Origin: JAMQPK01 sp035937795
GTDB lineage: Bacteria; Acidobacteriota; Vicinamibacteria; Vicinamibacterales; JAMQPK01
Length of the DNA stretch: 64,000 nucleotides
Direction: 5' to 3'
NCBI GenBank assembly: GCA_035937795.1
Contig: DASZHO010000051.1
Location: forward strand, 1 to 64,000
Shown: in pieces, positions 1-8,618 of the stretch
Position numbering within the stretch: the first letter of the stretch is position 1
Layout: every line of letters begins with the position of its first letter
Notes under the pieces: model-generated
The model's database searches: none
What the model was told of the DNA's origin: nothing
The model's input: the letters and a program-made list of their open reading frames with translations, nothing else
Made by a program: the position numbers and the translations under genes

Positions 1-383
1 CCGTCGATCGAAAACGACCCGGGCCCGGTCAGCGCCAGAGCCGCCGCGCCGGCGCCATACAGCAACGGCACTTCGATCCCATTGGATGCGGCGAACAACC
101 CATGCTGCCAGTGAACGCTGCCGGCGGCAACAATCATGACGGACAGCACCAGCGCCGGACCAATCGGTCCGAGGAAACCAAGCGCCATCAACAGACCGCC
201 GAAGAGCTCGCTGACGGACGCCACTGCCGTGAAGAACCGCCCCGGCCTGAACCCGAGCGATTCGAAGAACCCCGCCGTGCCCGCGAGGCCGTACCCGCCG
301 AACCATCCGAACAATTTCTGCGACCCGTGGGCGGCCATCAGCAGCCCGAAAACGACGCGTGCGATCAACAAGCCTGTATCCAT
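1..383 (-). CDS. DoxX family membrane protein (partial, runs off the left edge)
   Basis: Reading leftward from the ATG at 383-381, the frame is open to the window edge (127 codons, no stop). It starts MDTGLLIARVVFGLLMAAHG and continues with SQKLFGWFGG, the N-terminal DoxX pattern (first TM helix followed by HG.qKlfG.fGG). At least three hydrophobic helices are visible. A GGAGG ribosome binding site (complement of 391-395) lies 7 nt upstream. DoxX proteins are small four-helix inner-membrane proteins, some of them linked to quinone, thiol or oxidative stress. The gene is divergent from an HxlR-type repressor, with an operator-like sequence between them, so repressor control is likely. The C-terminus is not in the window. 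Confidence 0.88.
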   Translation of the reverse strand, partial: MDTGLLIARVVFGLLMAAHGSQKLFGWFGGYGLAGTAGFFESLGFRPGRFFTAVASVSELFGGLLMALGFLGPIGPALVLSVMIVAAGSVHWQHGLFAASNGIEVPLLYGAGAAALALTGPGSFSID

Positions 384-403
384 GACTCAACCTCCATCGC
401 ATG

Positions 404-427
404 ACTATACTTAATATAGTGACTATA
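404..427. promoter_or_regulatory. Putative HxlR operator in the doxX/hxlR divergent promoter
   Basis: Three copies of one 6-bp half-site occur in alternating orientation: ACTATA at 404-409, TATAGT at 415-420 and ACTATA at 422-427. They form two overlapping inverted repeats with 5-bp and 1-bp spacers in an AT-rich island of an otherwise GC-rich sequence. The site is centred between the two divergent starts (383 and 475). HxlR/DUF24 regulators bind short AT-rich inverted repeats at such positions, so this is the obvious candidate site. Binding itself is inferred. Confidence 0.6.
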
Positions 428-474
428 TGTCAAGTAGTTACTTGCAATAAGTCTGGAACGGGCGTATTGTCAAG

Positions 475-834
475 GTGATGCGGGCAATTTCAAAGGTTCC
501 TCCGGAGCTGTGCACGCGGTTCCACCACGCGAGCGAGCTGATCGGCCGCCGCTGGACGGGGGCGATCATCTTCGTGCTGCTTCGTTCGCGGTGCCGCTTC
601 GCCACGCTGCGCGACGCGATCCCCGAGATCACCGATCGGATGCTCAGCGAGCGCCTCCAGGAGCTCGAGGAGGAGGGCATCGTCGAGCGCACGGTCGTGC
701 CCGAGACGCCGGTGCGCGTGGAGTACGCGGTGACGAAGAAGGGCCGCGAGCTCAGCGTTGCGTTCGAGGCGATCGGGCAGTGGGCGCATAAATGGGTGGA
801 AGCCGACACTCCCAAACATAAGCGCCGCGCTTGA
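475..834 (+). CDS. HxlR family (DUF24) winged-helix transcriptional regulator
   Basis: 119 residues, the usual HxlR size. The diagnostic pattern is present: a Cys near the N-terminus (LCTRF), LIGRRWTGAIIFVLL, RFATLRDAIPEITDRMLSERL, the wing (EEGIVERTVVPETPVRVEYAVTKKGREL) and C-terminal helix IGQWAHKWVE. Such proteins are dimeric repressors, and several sense quinones or electrophiles through the N-terminal Cys. GTG at 475 is followed at once by ATG at 478, so either may be used. Divergent from doxX, it resembles the Bacillus CatR/CatD arrangement (HxlR-type repressor beside a DoxX protein). Control of doxX and of itself through the 404-427 site is inferred. Confidence 0.92.
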   Translation: MMRAISKVPPELCTRFHHASELIGRRWTGAIIFVLLRSRCRFATLRDAIPEITDRMLSERLQELEEEGIVERTVVPETPVRVEYAVTKKGRELSVAFEAIGQWAHKWVEADTPKHKRRA

Positions 835-927
835 GGGCAACCGGCTCAGGGCTCAAAGGCCAGGGCGTGCATTCATCCTGCCGTCATTACGTTCGTAGTA
901 CTGTTGGCGGTCAGGAGGACTCAGCAA

Positions 928-3543
928 TTGGGGGTGCGTCGCTCATTCCATCCATCTGTCGCTGCTTGCCTGGCGATGTGCGCTCTGGTGGCGGCGTTCT
1001 CTCCGGCACGGGTCTTCGCACAGCGTCCGGCGGCCTCGACGACCTCGACAGCCTCGTCAGGCGCTGCCGTGACCGGCGTCGTGCTCGACCAGACCGGCGG
1101 CGTGCTGATAGGCGTCCTGGTCGAGCTGGTGAACTCCTCCCGTACTACCGTCCAAACCGGTGTCACCGACCAGTCCGGCACCTTCCGTTTTGAACACGTC
1201 GCGGCGGGCTCCTACGACGTACGAAGTACGCTCGAAGGGTTCAAACCGACCACCGCCCGCGTGAATGTAGGAACCAGCTCGCCCAAAGCGCTGCGCGTGA
1301 CGTTACCGCTTGCCGCCGTCACACAGGAAGTCACCGTCAGCAATTTCACGGAGCAGGTCAGCACGGCCGCCGCCAACAATCTGGACGCGGTCACCCTCGA
1401 TCAGGAGATGCTCGGCAACCTCCCGATGCTGGACCAGGACTACATCGGCATGGTCTCCCGGTTTCTGGATGCCGGTGCGCTCGGCACGGGTGGACCGACG
1501 ATCGTCGTGAACGGGATGGAAGTCAGCAGTCTGAACGTGACCGCGTCGGCTGTTCAGCAAATCAAGATCAACCAGGATCCCTATTCGGCGGAGTATTCGC
1601 GGCCGGGCCGCGGCCGGATTGAAATTCTCACCAAGCCCGGCGGGCAGGAGTACGAAGGCGAGCTGAACCTCACGGGACGGGCCCCGCAGTTCAATGCGCG
1701 AAACGCCTTCGCCCCCACGCGGTCCACCGAGCAGCGGCAGATCGTCGAGGGCACGCTCAGCGGTCCCGTTGGCGGTAGCGGCAAGACCTCGTTCCTGGTG
1801 TCGGTCGACGGCGACGCGCAGAACCAGCAGGCGACCGTGCTGGCCACCACCCTCGACGGCCGCGTCATCAGCAGCGTGACCCAACCCAACCGGCATCTCG
1901 AGCTGAACGGGAGCATCACGCACCAGTTCAGCAAATCGACGACGATTTCCATCCGGCCGTCGTATGAAGATCTCACCCAGAAAAACCGCGGCATCGGCGG
2001 GACCACGCTGGCGAGCGCGGGCACCAACTTCGCCCACCGGGAAGAGCAAATCACTTACACGCAACAGACCATTTTCAGTCCGACGCTGGTGAATCAGTTT
2101 CAGTTCCTCACCGGTCACGAGCGCGAGCCGACGACGAGCGTGTCGCCAGCGCAGGGGATCGTCGTGGCGGGCGCGTTCACGGGGGGCGGAGCGCAGGGGG
2201 ACGTGACGCGCACGGAACGCCACTTTCAGCTCACTGAGAGCCTCGGGTGGACCACGACGAATCACTTCGTGCAATGGGGTTTGCAAGTGCCCGATTGGAG
2301 CCGGCGCGGGTTCGAGGACCGGAGCAACGTCGGCGGCACGTTCTACTTCTCCAGCCTCGACGCCTACGCCAGGGGACAGCCCTACGCCTTCATCCAGCAG
2401 CAGGGCAATGGAACGATTGCGCCGGTCGAGAAGCTCATCGGCACGTACGTGAAGGACGACTGGCGCATCGGGAAACAGCTCACCGCGTCGTTCGGCCTGC
2501 GCTATGACTGGCAGGACTATGTGACCGATCACGACAATTTCGCGCCGCGCTTCTCGTTTGCCTACGCGCCGGGCGGTGGCAAGGCCAACGTCATCCGCGG
2601 CGGCGCCGGATATTTCTACGATCGCACCGGCCCGGTTGCCATCGCAGACACGCTGCAGTATCGGCCGGGCGGGTTGCGGCGCGTCGTGCTGACCAACCCG
2701 AGCTATCCGGATCCATTTGCCGGCGGGGGACTCGATTCCCAGCCACCGAGCGTCGTCCAGTTCGCGCCCGGGATGCAGATTCCGCATTCGGTGCAGTACA
2801 GCCTTGGCTTCGAGCACCAACTTCAAAAGGCGACGACGGTGTCGGTGACGTATACCGGCGCGCGCGGATACGACCTGTTCCGTTCGCGCGACATCAACGC
2901 GCCGCTGCCGTCATCGGGATATCTCGTCCGGCCGGATCTCAATGTCGGCGTCATCCGGCAGATTGAGTCGGCGGGACGACAGCGCACCAATTCCCTCCAG
3001 CTGATGCTGCGAGGCAGGATCACCCGGTGGTTCAGCGGGCAGACCCAATATTCCTACGCCCGCGCCTATAACGACACCAACGGGATCTCGTGGTTCCCGG
3101 CCAACGACTACGACCTGTCTGGCGAATGGGCGCGAGCGGATTTCGACCGCCGGCACCGGTTTGTGCTGCTGGGGCGCGTGAGCGCCACAAAACTGTTCGA
3201 CGTGGGCCTGGGCGTCACGCTGCTGTCCGGAGCGCCCTACTCCGAAACGCTTGGACTGGACCTCTACAACAACGGGCGCGGAAGCGCGCGGCCGGCCGGC
3301 GTCGGCCGCAACACGTTGCAGGGGTCGGGCTCGGCCAACGTCGACGTCCGTCTGTCGCGGGATCTGAAGCTTGGCGGGAAAGCGCAGTCCAAATCGATGA
3401 CGATTGCCCTCGACGTTTTCAATGCGCTGAACCGCGTGAACTTCATCAACTATCAGGGCACAGTGACGTCGCCGTTCTTCGGACGGCCGCTCGGCGCGTC
3501 CGCGCCACGGCAGCTGCAGCTCTCTGCGCGCGTGAAGTTTTAG
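928..3543 (+). CDS. TonB-dependent receptor with N-terminal carboxypeptidase-regulatory-like domain
   Basis: About 871 residues. The frame is open from 904, but TTG at 928 is preferred because AGGAGG (913-918) lies 9 nt upstream; it is followed directly by a signal peptide ending ARVFAQ. Order: signal peptide; a CarboxypepD_reg-like beta-sandwich at about 45-125 (GVVLDQTGGVLIGVLVELVN, then GTFRFEHVAAGSYDV); a plug domain at about 130-240; then a long C-terminal beta-barrel of alternating Tyr/Phe strands ending in LQLSARVKF, an aromatic outer-membrane C-terminus. This layout is typical of acidobacterial TonB receptors that import glycans, siderophores or other large ligands; the substrate cannot be told from sequence. 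It stands alone, convergent with the propeller gene downstream. Confidence 0.88.
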   Translation: MGVRRSFHPSVAACLAMCALVAAFSPARVFAQRPAASTTSTASSGAAVTGVVLDQTGGVLIGVLVELVNSSRTTVQTGVTDQSGTFRFEHVAAGSYDVRSTLEGFKPTTARVNVGTSSPKALRVTLPLAAVTQEVTVSNFTEQVSTAAANNLDAVTLDQEMLGNLPMLDQDYIGMVSRFLDAGALGTGGPTIVVNGMEVSSLNVTASAVQQIKINQDPYSAEYSRPGRGRIEILTKPGGQEYEGELNLTGRAPQFNARNAFAPTRSTEQRQIVEGTLSGPVGGSGKTSFLVSVDGDAQNQQATVLATTLDGRVISSVTQPNRHLELNGSITHQFSKSTTISIRPSYEDLTQKNRGIGGTTLASAGTNFAHREEQITYTQQTIFSPTLVNQFQFLTGHEREPTTSVSPAQGIVVAGAFTGGGAQGDVTRTERHFQLTESLGWTTTNHFVQWGLQVPDWSRRGFEDRSNVGGTFYFSSLDAYARGQPYAFIQQQGNGTIAPVEKLIGTYVKDDWRIGKQLTASFGLRYDWQDYVTDHDNFAPRFSFAYAPGGGKANVIRGGAGYFYDRTGPVAIADTLQYRPGGLRRVVLTNPSYPDPFAGGGLDSQPPSVVQFAPGMQIPHSVQYSLGFEHQLQKATTVSVTYTGARGYDLFRSRDINAPLPSSGYLVRPDLNVGVIRQIESAGRQRTNSLQLMLRGRITRWFSGQTQYSYARAYNDTNGISWFPANDYDLSGEWARADFDRRHRFVLLGRVSATKLFDVGLGVTLLSGAPYSETLGLDLYNNGRGSARPAGVGRNTLQGSGSANVDVRLSRDLKLGGKAQSKSMTIALDVFNALNRVNFINYQGTVTSPFFGRPLGASAPRQLQLSARVKF

Positions 3544-3602
3544 AGGGCCCAGAGCGTTGCGCCCTGAGCCCTGAGAGCGTCTGAACTACTTCCAGGTCGA
3601 AC

Positions 3603-4643
3603 TTACTTCGGTCCGTAGACGACCACCTTCAGCGAATCGGGGACCGGCGCGGGGCCGCGCGCACGGCCGCCGGCCGGCGGCGGGGCCGCGTTGGGATCCA
3701 CCGGCTTGTAATCCTGCGCCGCCACGTACACCCGGTGCGTCCCCGGATCGACCGCGTTGGTTCGCGCGCCGCGCGGGGTGGCGATGTCGCCCACCAGCGT
3801 CAACTTCGCCGGACTGTCCATGTGCACCACGGTCATGTGACCGTCGCTGCACGACACGAAAATATTCTTGGTGCCCGGATCGAATGCCGTGGCGTCGGTA
3901 CCGTCGCAAATCGGCGCGTTGGCCACAACCTTCCCCGTTTGCCCATCGAGCATCACGAGGAACTTCCCGCCGCCGACAAAAATGCGATGCGTGGTGGGAT
4001 CGATGGCCATGCCGGTACCGCCGTCGGCCGGCGCGATCGGCCACTTCGCGCTCACCGTGTGGGTGGCCGTATCGATCACCATCACCTCGTCTTTGTCTTC
4101 GATATTCACGAAGACCTTGCCGATCGACGGGTCGGCCGCGCCGGTTTCCACCGCGCCTTCCAGCGGTACGGTCGCCGTCACCGTTCCGTTTGCAGCGTTA
4201 ATCACCGTTGCGGATCCGCCCGTGTGGTTGAACGCGTAGATTTCCTTCTTGCCTGGCTCGTACATGATCGCGTCGGGGTTTCTCCCCGCCTCGACCTTGC
4301 TGAGCGTCGCGAAGGTCTTCGGATCGACGATGCTCACGTTGTTTCCGCGGCCGTTGCTGGTGAACAGATGACCGCCGGGCGCCACCGCGACGCCGTGCAC
4401 CCCTGGCGTGTCCGCGATACGGCCGACAACCGTGTTGCTGGCGAGATCGATCACGACGACTTCAGTGCCGTGCGACACGTACAGCCGTTTAGCCGCCGGG
4501 TCGACGGTGAGATAGTCGAACGAGCCGGCGCCGCCGATGTGGATTTCCGCGACCTTTGTGAAGGGGGCGTCTGCCGCCAGCAAGCCCGCGCCAACCGACA
4601 TCAACGCGGCAAGACCCCAAAGTACCGAAGAACGAACACGCAT
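3603..4643 (-). CDS. YncE/YVTN-type beta-propeller protein, exported
   Basis: 346 residues starting at ATG 4643 with a GGAGG site (complement of 4650-4654) 6 nt upstream. The signal peptide (MRVRSSVLWGLAALMSVGAG) ends in LLAADA. Repeats of the YVTN type follow: DYLTVDPAAKRLYVSHG, VVVIDLASNTVVGRI, GVHGVAVAPGGHLFTSNG, VSIVDPKTFATL, each about 40-45 residues, giving a probable 7-blade propeller in the periplasm. The C-terminal 40 residues contain a Pro/Ala/Gly-rich stretch (PNAAPPPAGGRARG) before VVVYGPK. Relatives are annotated as quinoprotein-amine-dehydrogenase-like or YncE; no active-site residues can be claimed, so its role is unknown. Confidence 0.85.
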   Translation of the reverse strand: MRVRSSVLWGLAALMSVGAGLLAADAPFTKVAEIHIGGAGSFDYLTVDPAAKRLYVSHGTEVVVIDLASNTVVGRIADTPGVHGVAVAPGGHLFTSNGRGNNVSIVDPKTFATLSKVEAGRNPDAIMYEPGKKEIYAFNHTGGSATVINAANGTVTATVPLEGAVETGAADPSIGKVFVNIEDKDEVMVIDTATHTVSAKWPIAPADGGTGMAIDPTTHRIFVGGGKFLVMLDGQTGKVVANAPICDGTDATAFDPGTKNIFVSCSDGHMTVVHMDSPAKLTLVGDIATPRGARTNAVDPGTHRVYVAAQDYKPVDPNAAPPPAGGRARGPAPVPDSLKVVVYGPK

Positions 4644-4844
4644 TTCATACCTCCAGAGGGTGCGTTATAGCACCTTCAGGTTAACGATTGGATGACAGGA
4701 CAGCGCGCAAGCAACGCCGCAGCAAGAGCTTATACGAGCGGCCGGCGCGCGAGGTTCGGCGTCAGGTTCCCGGCTTCTTCTCACTGCAAGTGTGTACGGT
4801 TCAGAGCCGACACTCTCTCGAGCACCCTGTACGCTATAGGCAGA

Positions 4845-5105
4845 ATGACCGAGGCGATCCATCTCGTGGTCCGTCGTGGCGCACTTCGACGCTTCCACTA
4901 TCTCAAGCAAAACACCGCGTCCCTGCCCGTACAGGTGTCATGGGATCGGCGTCGAGATGAGAGACGAGCCGCCTCCGGTGAGACCAATTCCGATCGACGC
5001 AAGACCGAACGCCGCCAGGATCCGTCGTTCACCTGGGAGCTGGCTGATTTCGTGGTGATTGCCCCCGTGGAGCTGGAGCCCGCCAACGAAGAACCCGCCA
5101 AGTAA
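4845..5105 (+). CDS. Small RR/ERR-motif protein, conserved hypothetical
   Basis: 86 residues from ATG 4845. The frame extends further upstream, but that part has no protein-like character, whereas from here it reads MTEAIHLVVRRGALRRFHYL, then VSWDRRRDERR, SDRRKTERR and finally TWELADFVVI. The layout (an N-terminal alpha/beta piece, tandem D-R-R-x-x-E/D-R-R clusters, TW..xxFVV) resembles small proteins I recall from Acidobacteriota genomes; function is unknown. The clusters make a strongly charged linker. There is no Shine-Dalgarno; a -10-like TACGCT (4830-4835) ends 9 nt before the ATG, compatible with a leaderless mRNA. The last 20 residues are acidic. Confidence 0.65.
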   Translation: MTEAIHLVVRRGALRRFHYLKQNTASLPVQVSWDRRRDERRAASGETNSDRRKTERRQDPSFTWELADFVVIAPVELEPANEEPAK

Positions 5106-5114
5106 CAAGTAAGC

Positions 5115-6686
5115 TCAGCCGCTGGCCACGAGGTGCCGGACCTTCGGCTCAGCCTGGGTGTATGTCCCGATCCGTTCCTCCAGCTCGCGGTCGGCGCGCG
5201 TGAAGCGCTCGTGCTGGCGGAGATGCTCCGCCCAGGAACTCACCAAAAACGTTTCGACGTACACGTCCTCGTGCTCGACGTCGCGAAAGATTCCCCACCG
5301 AAACGCGCCGTCTCGACGACGGACGCGTCCGTAACTGTGCATCACCCGCAGGAACTCTCTGGCTTTCTGCCGGGCGACGAGGTATTCGACCGTCACGAGC
5401 ACCGGGCCCTCATCGATGTCCGGCGCAGTGCCGTGGATGATCTCAGGCATTCGCCAGTGGACCCACGGGCTCACGTCGACGGTCGTGTCCGGCAATCGCG
5501 CGACACGTCCGAGCGCGGTCGTCAAGATCGTTCCGAGCCCGGCCCACAAGAGGGCGGCCGCAACGCCTGCTCGCGCACCCACTATTCCCCACACGGCGCT
5601 TCCGCCGGCCATTCCGCCTTGAGCGATCAGCATGAAAATCGCCAGGACGCGGGCGCGCACCCAATCCGGCGCGAAACTCTGCACCAGCGCGCTGACGAGC
5701 GAGATGAAAATAATCCAGGCCGCGCCGCTCGCCAGCATGACGATGATGAGCCAGCCGAGGCGATGCGCCATCCCGGTCGCCACGATCGTCGCGCCGAGCG
5801 ACGCCACCGCCGCGGACGCGACGGCCTCCGTCGACCATCGGGATCGGGCCGCCTGCATCACCAGCGCGCCGCCGATCGCTCCAGCGCCGAAGCACCCGAG
5901 AAGCACGCCGTATCCGATCGCGCCGGTTCCGGCATTGCTGGCGACCGTCGGCAGCAGAGCAAACGGCGCACTGGCAAAAAACATGACGACCCCCGACCGG
6001 AGCATCAGCGCGCGGACTTCGGGCGAGTAGCGGACGTAGCGGACAGCCGCCACCGTCGCTCCGCCGAGTGTTTCCGGCGGCGCGGTTCGCTGGCGCACGG
6101 GACGCTTCCATCGGGCCACGACGAGAATGACGCCGGCAAACGACGCCACATTCACGAGGAACGTGGCTCCGACGCCGGCAGCGGCAATCAGCAGGCCGCC
6201 GAGCGCCGGGCCAACCGCCCGGGCGATGTTGAATTCGATCCCGTTCAGCGCGGAGGCCGCCGGGAGGTCGTCTTGCCGTACGACCTCCGGAAGGACGGCC
6301 CGCCAGGTGGGTGTCTCGAGCGCGTCACCGCACGAGAGCGCGAACGTCAGGGCGAGAAGGAGCCAGGGAGTGACGATTCCAGCGAGCGTGGCGACGGCCA
6401 GAACGAGTGCGACGGCCACCATCCACGCCTCGGTAAACAGGATCAGCTTCCGGCGATCGACAATATCGCCAATCGCGCCGGCGGGAAGAGCGAGCAGGAC
6501 GAACGGAAGCGTCGACGCGGTCTGCGTCAGCGCCACGTACATCGGGCCCGCACCAAGCGACACCATCAGCCAGGCCGCACCCACGCTCTGCATGAAGGCA
6601 CCGATGTCGGACACCACGTCGGCCACGAGAAGGTAGCGGAACATCGGCGTTCGCAACGGACGCCAGAGAGGCGGCGCTTCGGGCAT
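5115..6686 (-). CDS. MFS transporter (MFS_3/EntS-like) with C-terminal ferredoxin-fold extension
   Basis: 523 residues. Residues 1-400 carry the 12-TM major facilitator fold: VADVVSDIGAFMQSVGAAWLMVSL at the N-terminus, GAIGDIVDRRKLILFTEAWM (motif A region, loop 2-3) and the DALETPTWRAVLPEVV segment typical of the EntS/MFS_3 family. Residues about 405-523 form a soluble tail (VTVEYLVARQKAREFLRVMH ... VSSWAEHLRQHERFT) resembling an antibiotic-biosynthesis-monooxygenase-like ferredoxin fold; this extension is normal for the MFS_3 branch. Efflux of a siderophore or small toxic compound is likely, the substrate unknown. The ATG at 6686 has no clear Shine-Dalgarno; a TAGAAT hexamer (complement of 6693-6698) ends 6 nt upstream, suggesting a leaderless transcript. 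Confidence 0.85.
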   Translation of the reverse strand: MPEAPPLWRPLRTPMFRYLLVADVVSDIGAFMQSVGAAWLMVSLGAGPMYVALTQTASTLPFVLLALPAGAIGDIVDRRKLILFTEAWMVAVALVLAVATLAGIVTPWLLLALTFALSCGDALETPTWRAVLPEVVRQDDLPAASALNGIEFNIARAVGPALGGLLIAAAGVGATFLVNVASFAGVILVVARWKRPVRQRTAPPETLGGATVAAVRYVRYSPEVRALMLRSGVVMFFASAPFALLPTVASNAGTGAIGYGVLLGCFGAGAIGGALVMQAARSRWSTEAVASAAVASLGATIVATGMAHRLGWLIIVMLASGAAWIIFISLVSALVQSFAPDWVRARVLAIFMLIAQGGMAGGSAVWGIVGARAGVAAALLWAGLGTILTTALGRVARLPDTTVDVSPWVHWRMPEIIHGTAPDIDEGPVLVTVEYLVARQKAREFLRVMHSYGRVRRRDGAFRWGIFRDVEHEDVYVETFLVSSWAEHLRQHERFTRADRELEERIGTYTQAEPKVRHLVASG

Positions 6687-6731
6687 CCATCGATTCTAAG
6701 GCCGGGGGTTCCCGGAGCCGATAAGAGAGGC

Positions 6732-7658
6732 ATGTTGAATGCCCAACGTGTCTCGATGCCGCGGCTCGTCGTCTCAGCCGCCGCAATGGTGATGGCTCTG
6801 GCCGCACCGGCGGCCGCCCAGAACGAGAGTGCCCTGAAAACCTTCTTCGAAGGCAAGCGGGTGGCGATTCGGATCGATTTACCCGGTACGTCGGACGGTG
6901 TCGACGTCAGGGCCGACCTGGATGGGCAGATGGATTCCCGGCAGTATGGAGATCGGCTCAAGACATACGGCACGGCGCTCTGGGCGGGCGACCTGGCCGT
7001 CGTCACGCTGGTGAAAGTCAAGAAAGATGCGATCGAATTCCAGCTGAGCGGCGGCGGTTACGGCACGTTCGGCGACGACACGAGCACGTCGGTCTACATC
7101 CCGCTCGTCGAGCAGAGCGGCCGTGAAAGGGAGCTCGAACGCCTCGTCAGAGACGAGAGCGACGACCGCCATCGCCGGGAACTCGAGCGCGAGCTCAACG
7201 ATCTGCGCGACCGCCGCGAGCGCGAGAACCGACGCATCGAAGCGCAGCGTGTCACGATCAGCGCGATCAAACAGCAGCAGATTGCCGAACGCAGGCTGCA
7301 CGGCGGATCGCGCTTCAATATCCGGTACGCCGAGGCCGTTCCGCGCGACATCGGCCCCGACGGCGTGATGGCGGCGCTGGCCGAGTACGTGGACTTTTCG
7401 TCGCTCGGCCGGCCGGCCGGTGCGCCACCGCCCGCGTCGCTCGAGGCGATGCCGGCGCCGACTGCGGGTGATTTGACGCTCCACAAAGGCATGACACGAG
7501 CGGACGCCGAGCGCATGCTCGGTCCTTCGCAGCAATCCACGGATCGGCAGGAAGGAGACGTGACCGTGGCCACGCTCGTCTTTCTCCACGGCGACGAACG
7601 GATCACGGCGGAATTTATCGAAGACGTGCTGGTGAAATATATGATCGCGTCGAGGTAG
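6732..7658 (+). CDS. Exported protein with coiled coil and BamE/SmpA-like C-terminal motif
   Basis: 308 residues from ATG 6732; ATG at 6756 is an alternative that still keeps the signal peptide (MPRLVVSAAAMVMALAAPAAAQ). After cleavage comes a small beta-rich domain (FFEGKRVAIRIDLPGT ... VVTLVKVKKDAIEFQLSGGG), a highly charged predicted coiled coil at about 130-185 (RELERLVRDESDDRHRRELE), then a C-terminal segment LHKGMTRADAERMLGPSQ ... ATLVFLHGDERITAEFIEDV. The last part has the G-M-T-x-x-x-A-E-x-x-L-G-x-P/S-x pattern of SmpA/OmlA-type domains. Periplasmic location is likely, the role unknown. It is divergent from the MFS gene with a 45-bp gap. Confidence 0.75.
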   Translation: MLNAQRVSMPRLVVSAAAMVMALAAPAAAQNESALKTFFEGKRVAIRIDLPGTSDGVDVRADLDGQMDSRQYGDRLKTYGTALWAGDLAVVTLVKVKKDAIEFQLSGGGYGTFGDDTSTSVYIPLVEQSGRERELERLVRDESDDRHRRELERELNDLRDRRERENRRIEAQRVTISAIKQQQIAERRLHGGSRFNIRYAEAVPRDIGPDGVMAALAEYVDFSSLGRPAGAPPPASLEAMPAPTAGDLTLHKGMTRADAERMLGPSQQSTDRQEGDVTVATLVFLHGDERITAEFIEDVLVKYMIASR

Positions 7659-7670
7659 GAACCGGTTCGA

Positions 7671-7823
7671 CTATTGACGACCGGATTTGTGCTCGTCGAG
7701 CCAGGATGTGCTGACGGACCCCAGATCAGGGTCGTCGGACGAGACGCCCCGGCGGACAAAGAGGAAGACGCCCCCCGCGGCGAGAACGGCACAGAACGCC
7801 AACGCGGCATAGCCGAACGTCAT
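7671..7823 (-). CDS. Small single-pass membrane protein (50 aa)
   Basis: A short frame from ATG (complement of 7821-7823) to TAG (complement of 7671-7673) encodes 50 residues: MTFGYAALAFCAVLAAGGVF, then LFVRRGVSSDDP and the tail TSWLDEHKSGRQ. One hydrophobic helix (about 3-23) is followed by a positive-inside RR and a hydrophilic acidic tail, the composition of a real small membrane protein. It lies tail to tail with the exported protein, 12 bp apart. No strong Shine-Dalgarno is visible. No family was recognised, and it could still be a chance frame. Confidence 0.45.
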   Translation of the reverse strand: MTFGYAALAFCAVLAAGGVFLFVRRGVSSDDPDLGSVSTSWLDEHKSGRQ

Positions 7824-8174
7824 CGATCAGAGTATAGCCCGCAAGCTGTCCCAACCTCCGTTCTTTCGGACGGCGAGATTCGGGGACCGGATCTGGTGCG
7901 TGGCTTGGGACTTGCAGCTTCGTGAGTGCAAATTTCTGCATTCAAAGGGCGCATGTCGCAGGCGTCATCAGTGTCGTGAACAACATCCCTGTCGATCCGC
8001 AAGCCAAGAATTAGCGGACTCCCGCACCGACGCAGCGGTGCGCCGGCGCAGCGTTTGGCAACTTTGCGCCGCCCGGTCCCGCGTCCCCGCCTTGAAAAAA
8101 AGCCGCAAGCGCCGCACGAGCGCCGATGGAGACTTGGTAATCTGACGAAAATGTGAGATTTTAGAGGGCGCTAT
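7824..8174. other. Gene-free stretch (351 bp)
   Basis: No credible coding frame or RNA gene was found here. The right end (about 8095-8170) becomes AT-rich and probably holds the promoter of the basic small protein at 8175. The middle contains short GC-rich inverted stretches (gcagcggtgcgccggcgc around 8034-8051) without a T-run. Nothing else is recognisable. Confidence 0.5.
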
Positions 8175-8375
8175 ATGGCCAATCGATCACGCCCCTCACA
8201 GCAAAAGCGTCACAAGGAACGCGCCCGGCAGGAAAAGCAGAAGTTGAAGGCCGAAAGGCGCCAGGAGGCCAAGGCACGCCGAGCGAACAGCGATCCTATG
8301 AACTCGGGCGAGGATCCGGACATTGCCGGCATTATTCCGGGACCCCAACCACCGAGAGAGGATCAGGAATTTTGA
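8175..8375 (+). CDS. Small highly basic protein, hypothetical
   Basis: 66 residues: MANRSRPSQQKRHKERARQE is followed by more Lys/Arg/Gln/Glu helix to about residue 38, then an acidic, Pro-rich tail (NSGEDPDIAGIIPGPQPP). GAGGG about 7 nt upstream of ATG 8175 supports translation. The first half is a single amphipathic helix with about half its residues charged, suggesting nucleic-acid or ribosome association. Similar small proteins accompany RNA-binding or cold-shock genes in related bacteria, and an RRM protein is encoded 0.3 kb downstream on the other strand. Function is unknown. Confidence 0.7.
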   Translation: MANRSRPSQQKRHKERARQEKQKLKAERRQEAKARRANSDPMNSGEDPDIAGIIPGPQPPREDQEF

Positions 8376-8395
8376 AATTTCAGAACACCTGGTAA

Positions 8396-8605
8396 CTAAC
8401 TGGATTCAGACGCTTTCCGGTTCCTCTTACGACTTTCCAGGGTTTCGAGGACGGTCTGCACGGCCTCGTTTTCCTTGTGGCGCAACTCCCGCTGAATGCC
8501 GGGAATCATGTACCACGTGCGCAACGCCTTATAAACTTCGTTCTCCTGGGTTTGCAACTCTGAGGGAGTTTTTTTGACCGGAGCAGGCATGCCTAACTTT
8601 ATCAT
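8396..8605 (-). CDS. Small hypothetical protein
   Basis: 69 residues if started at ATG 8605, or 64 from ATG 8590 (MPAPVKKTPSELQTQENEVY). The sequence is helical and charged (ALRTWYMIPGIQRELRHKEN, then TVLETLESRKRNRKASESS), with no membrane segment and no known motif. Base composition is less GC-rich than in neighbouring genes. It starts 14 bp beyond the terminator of the RRM gene, so it would need its own promoter; TAAAGT just before ATG 8590 could be a -10. It is convergent with the basic protein at 8175. Assignment rests on its protein-like composition only. Confidence 0.45.
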   Translation of the reverse strand: MIKLGMPAPVKKTPSELQTQENEVYKALRTWYMIPGIQRELRHKENEAVQTVLETLESRKRNRKASESS

Positions 8606-8618
8606 TCGGACGGCTCAT

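Noticed and set aside
1303..2826. 507-codon minus-strand frame
   Set aside because: Mirror of the TonB receptor coding sequence in GC-rich DNA; no domain pattern.
3543..3602. Possible bidirectional terminator between the receptor and propeller genes
   Set aside because: GC-rich inverted segments are present but no T-run and the stem is poor; the motif is better explained as the dispersed GGCTCAGGG repeat.
5133..6731. Long plus-strand frame upstream of the exported protein at 6732
   Set aside because: Arg/His/Asp-rich translation antisense to the MFS gene; the signal peptide shows the real start near 6732.
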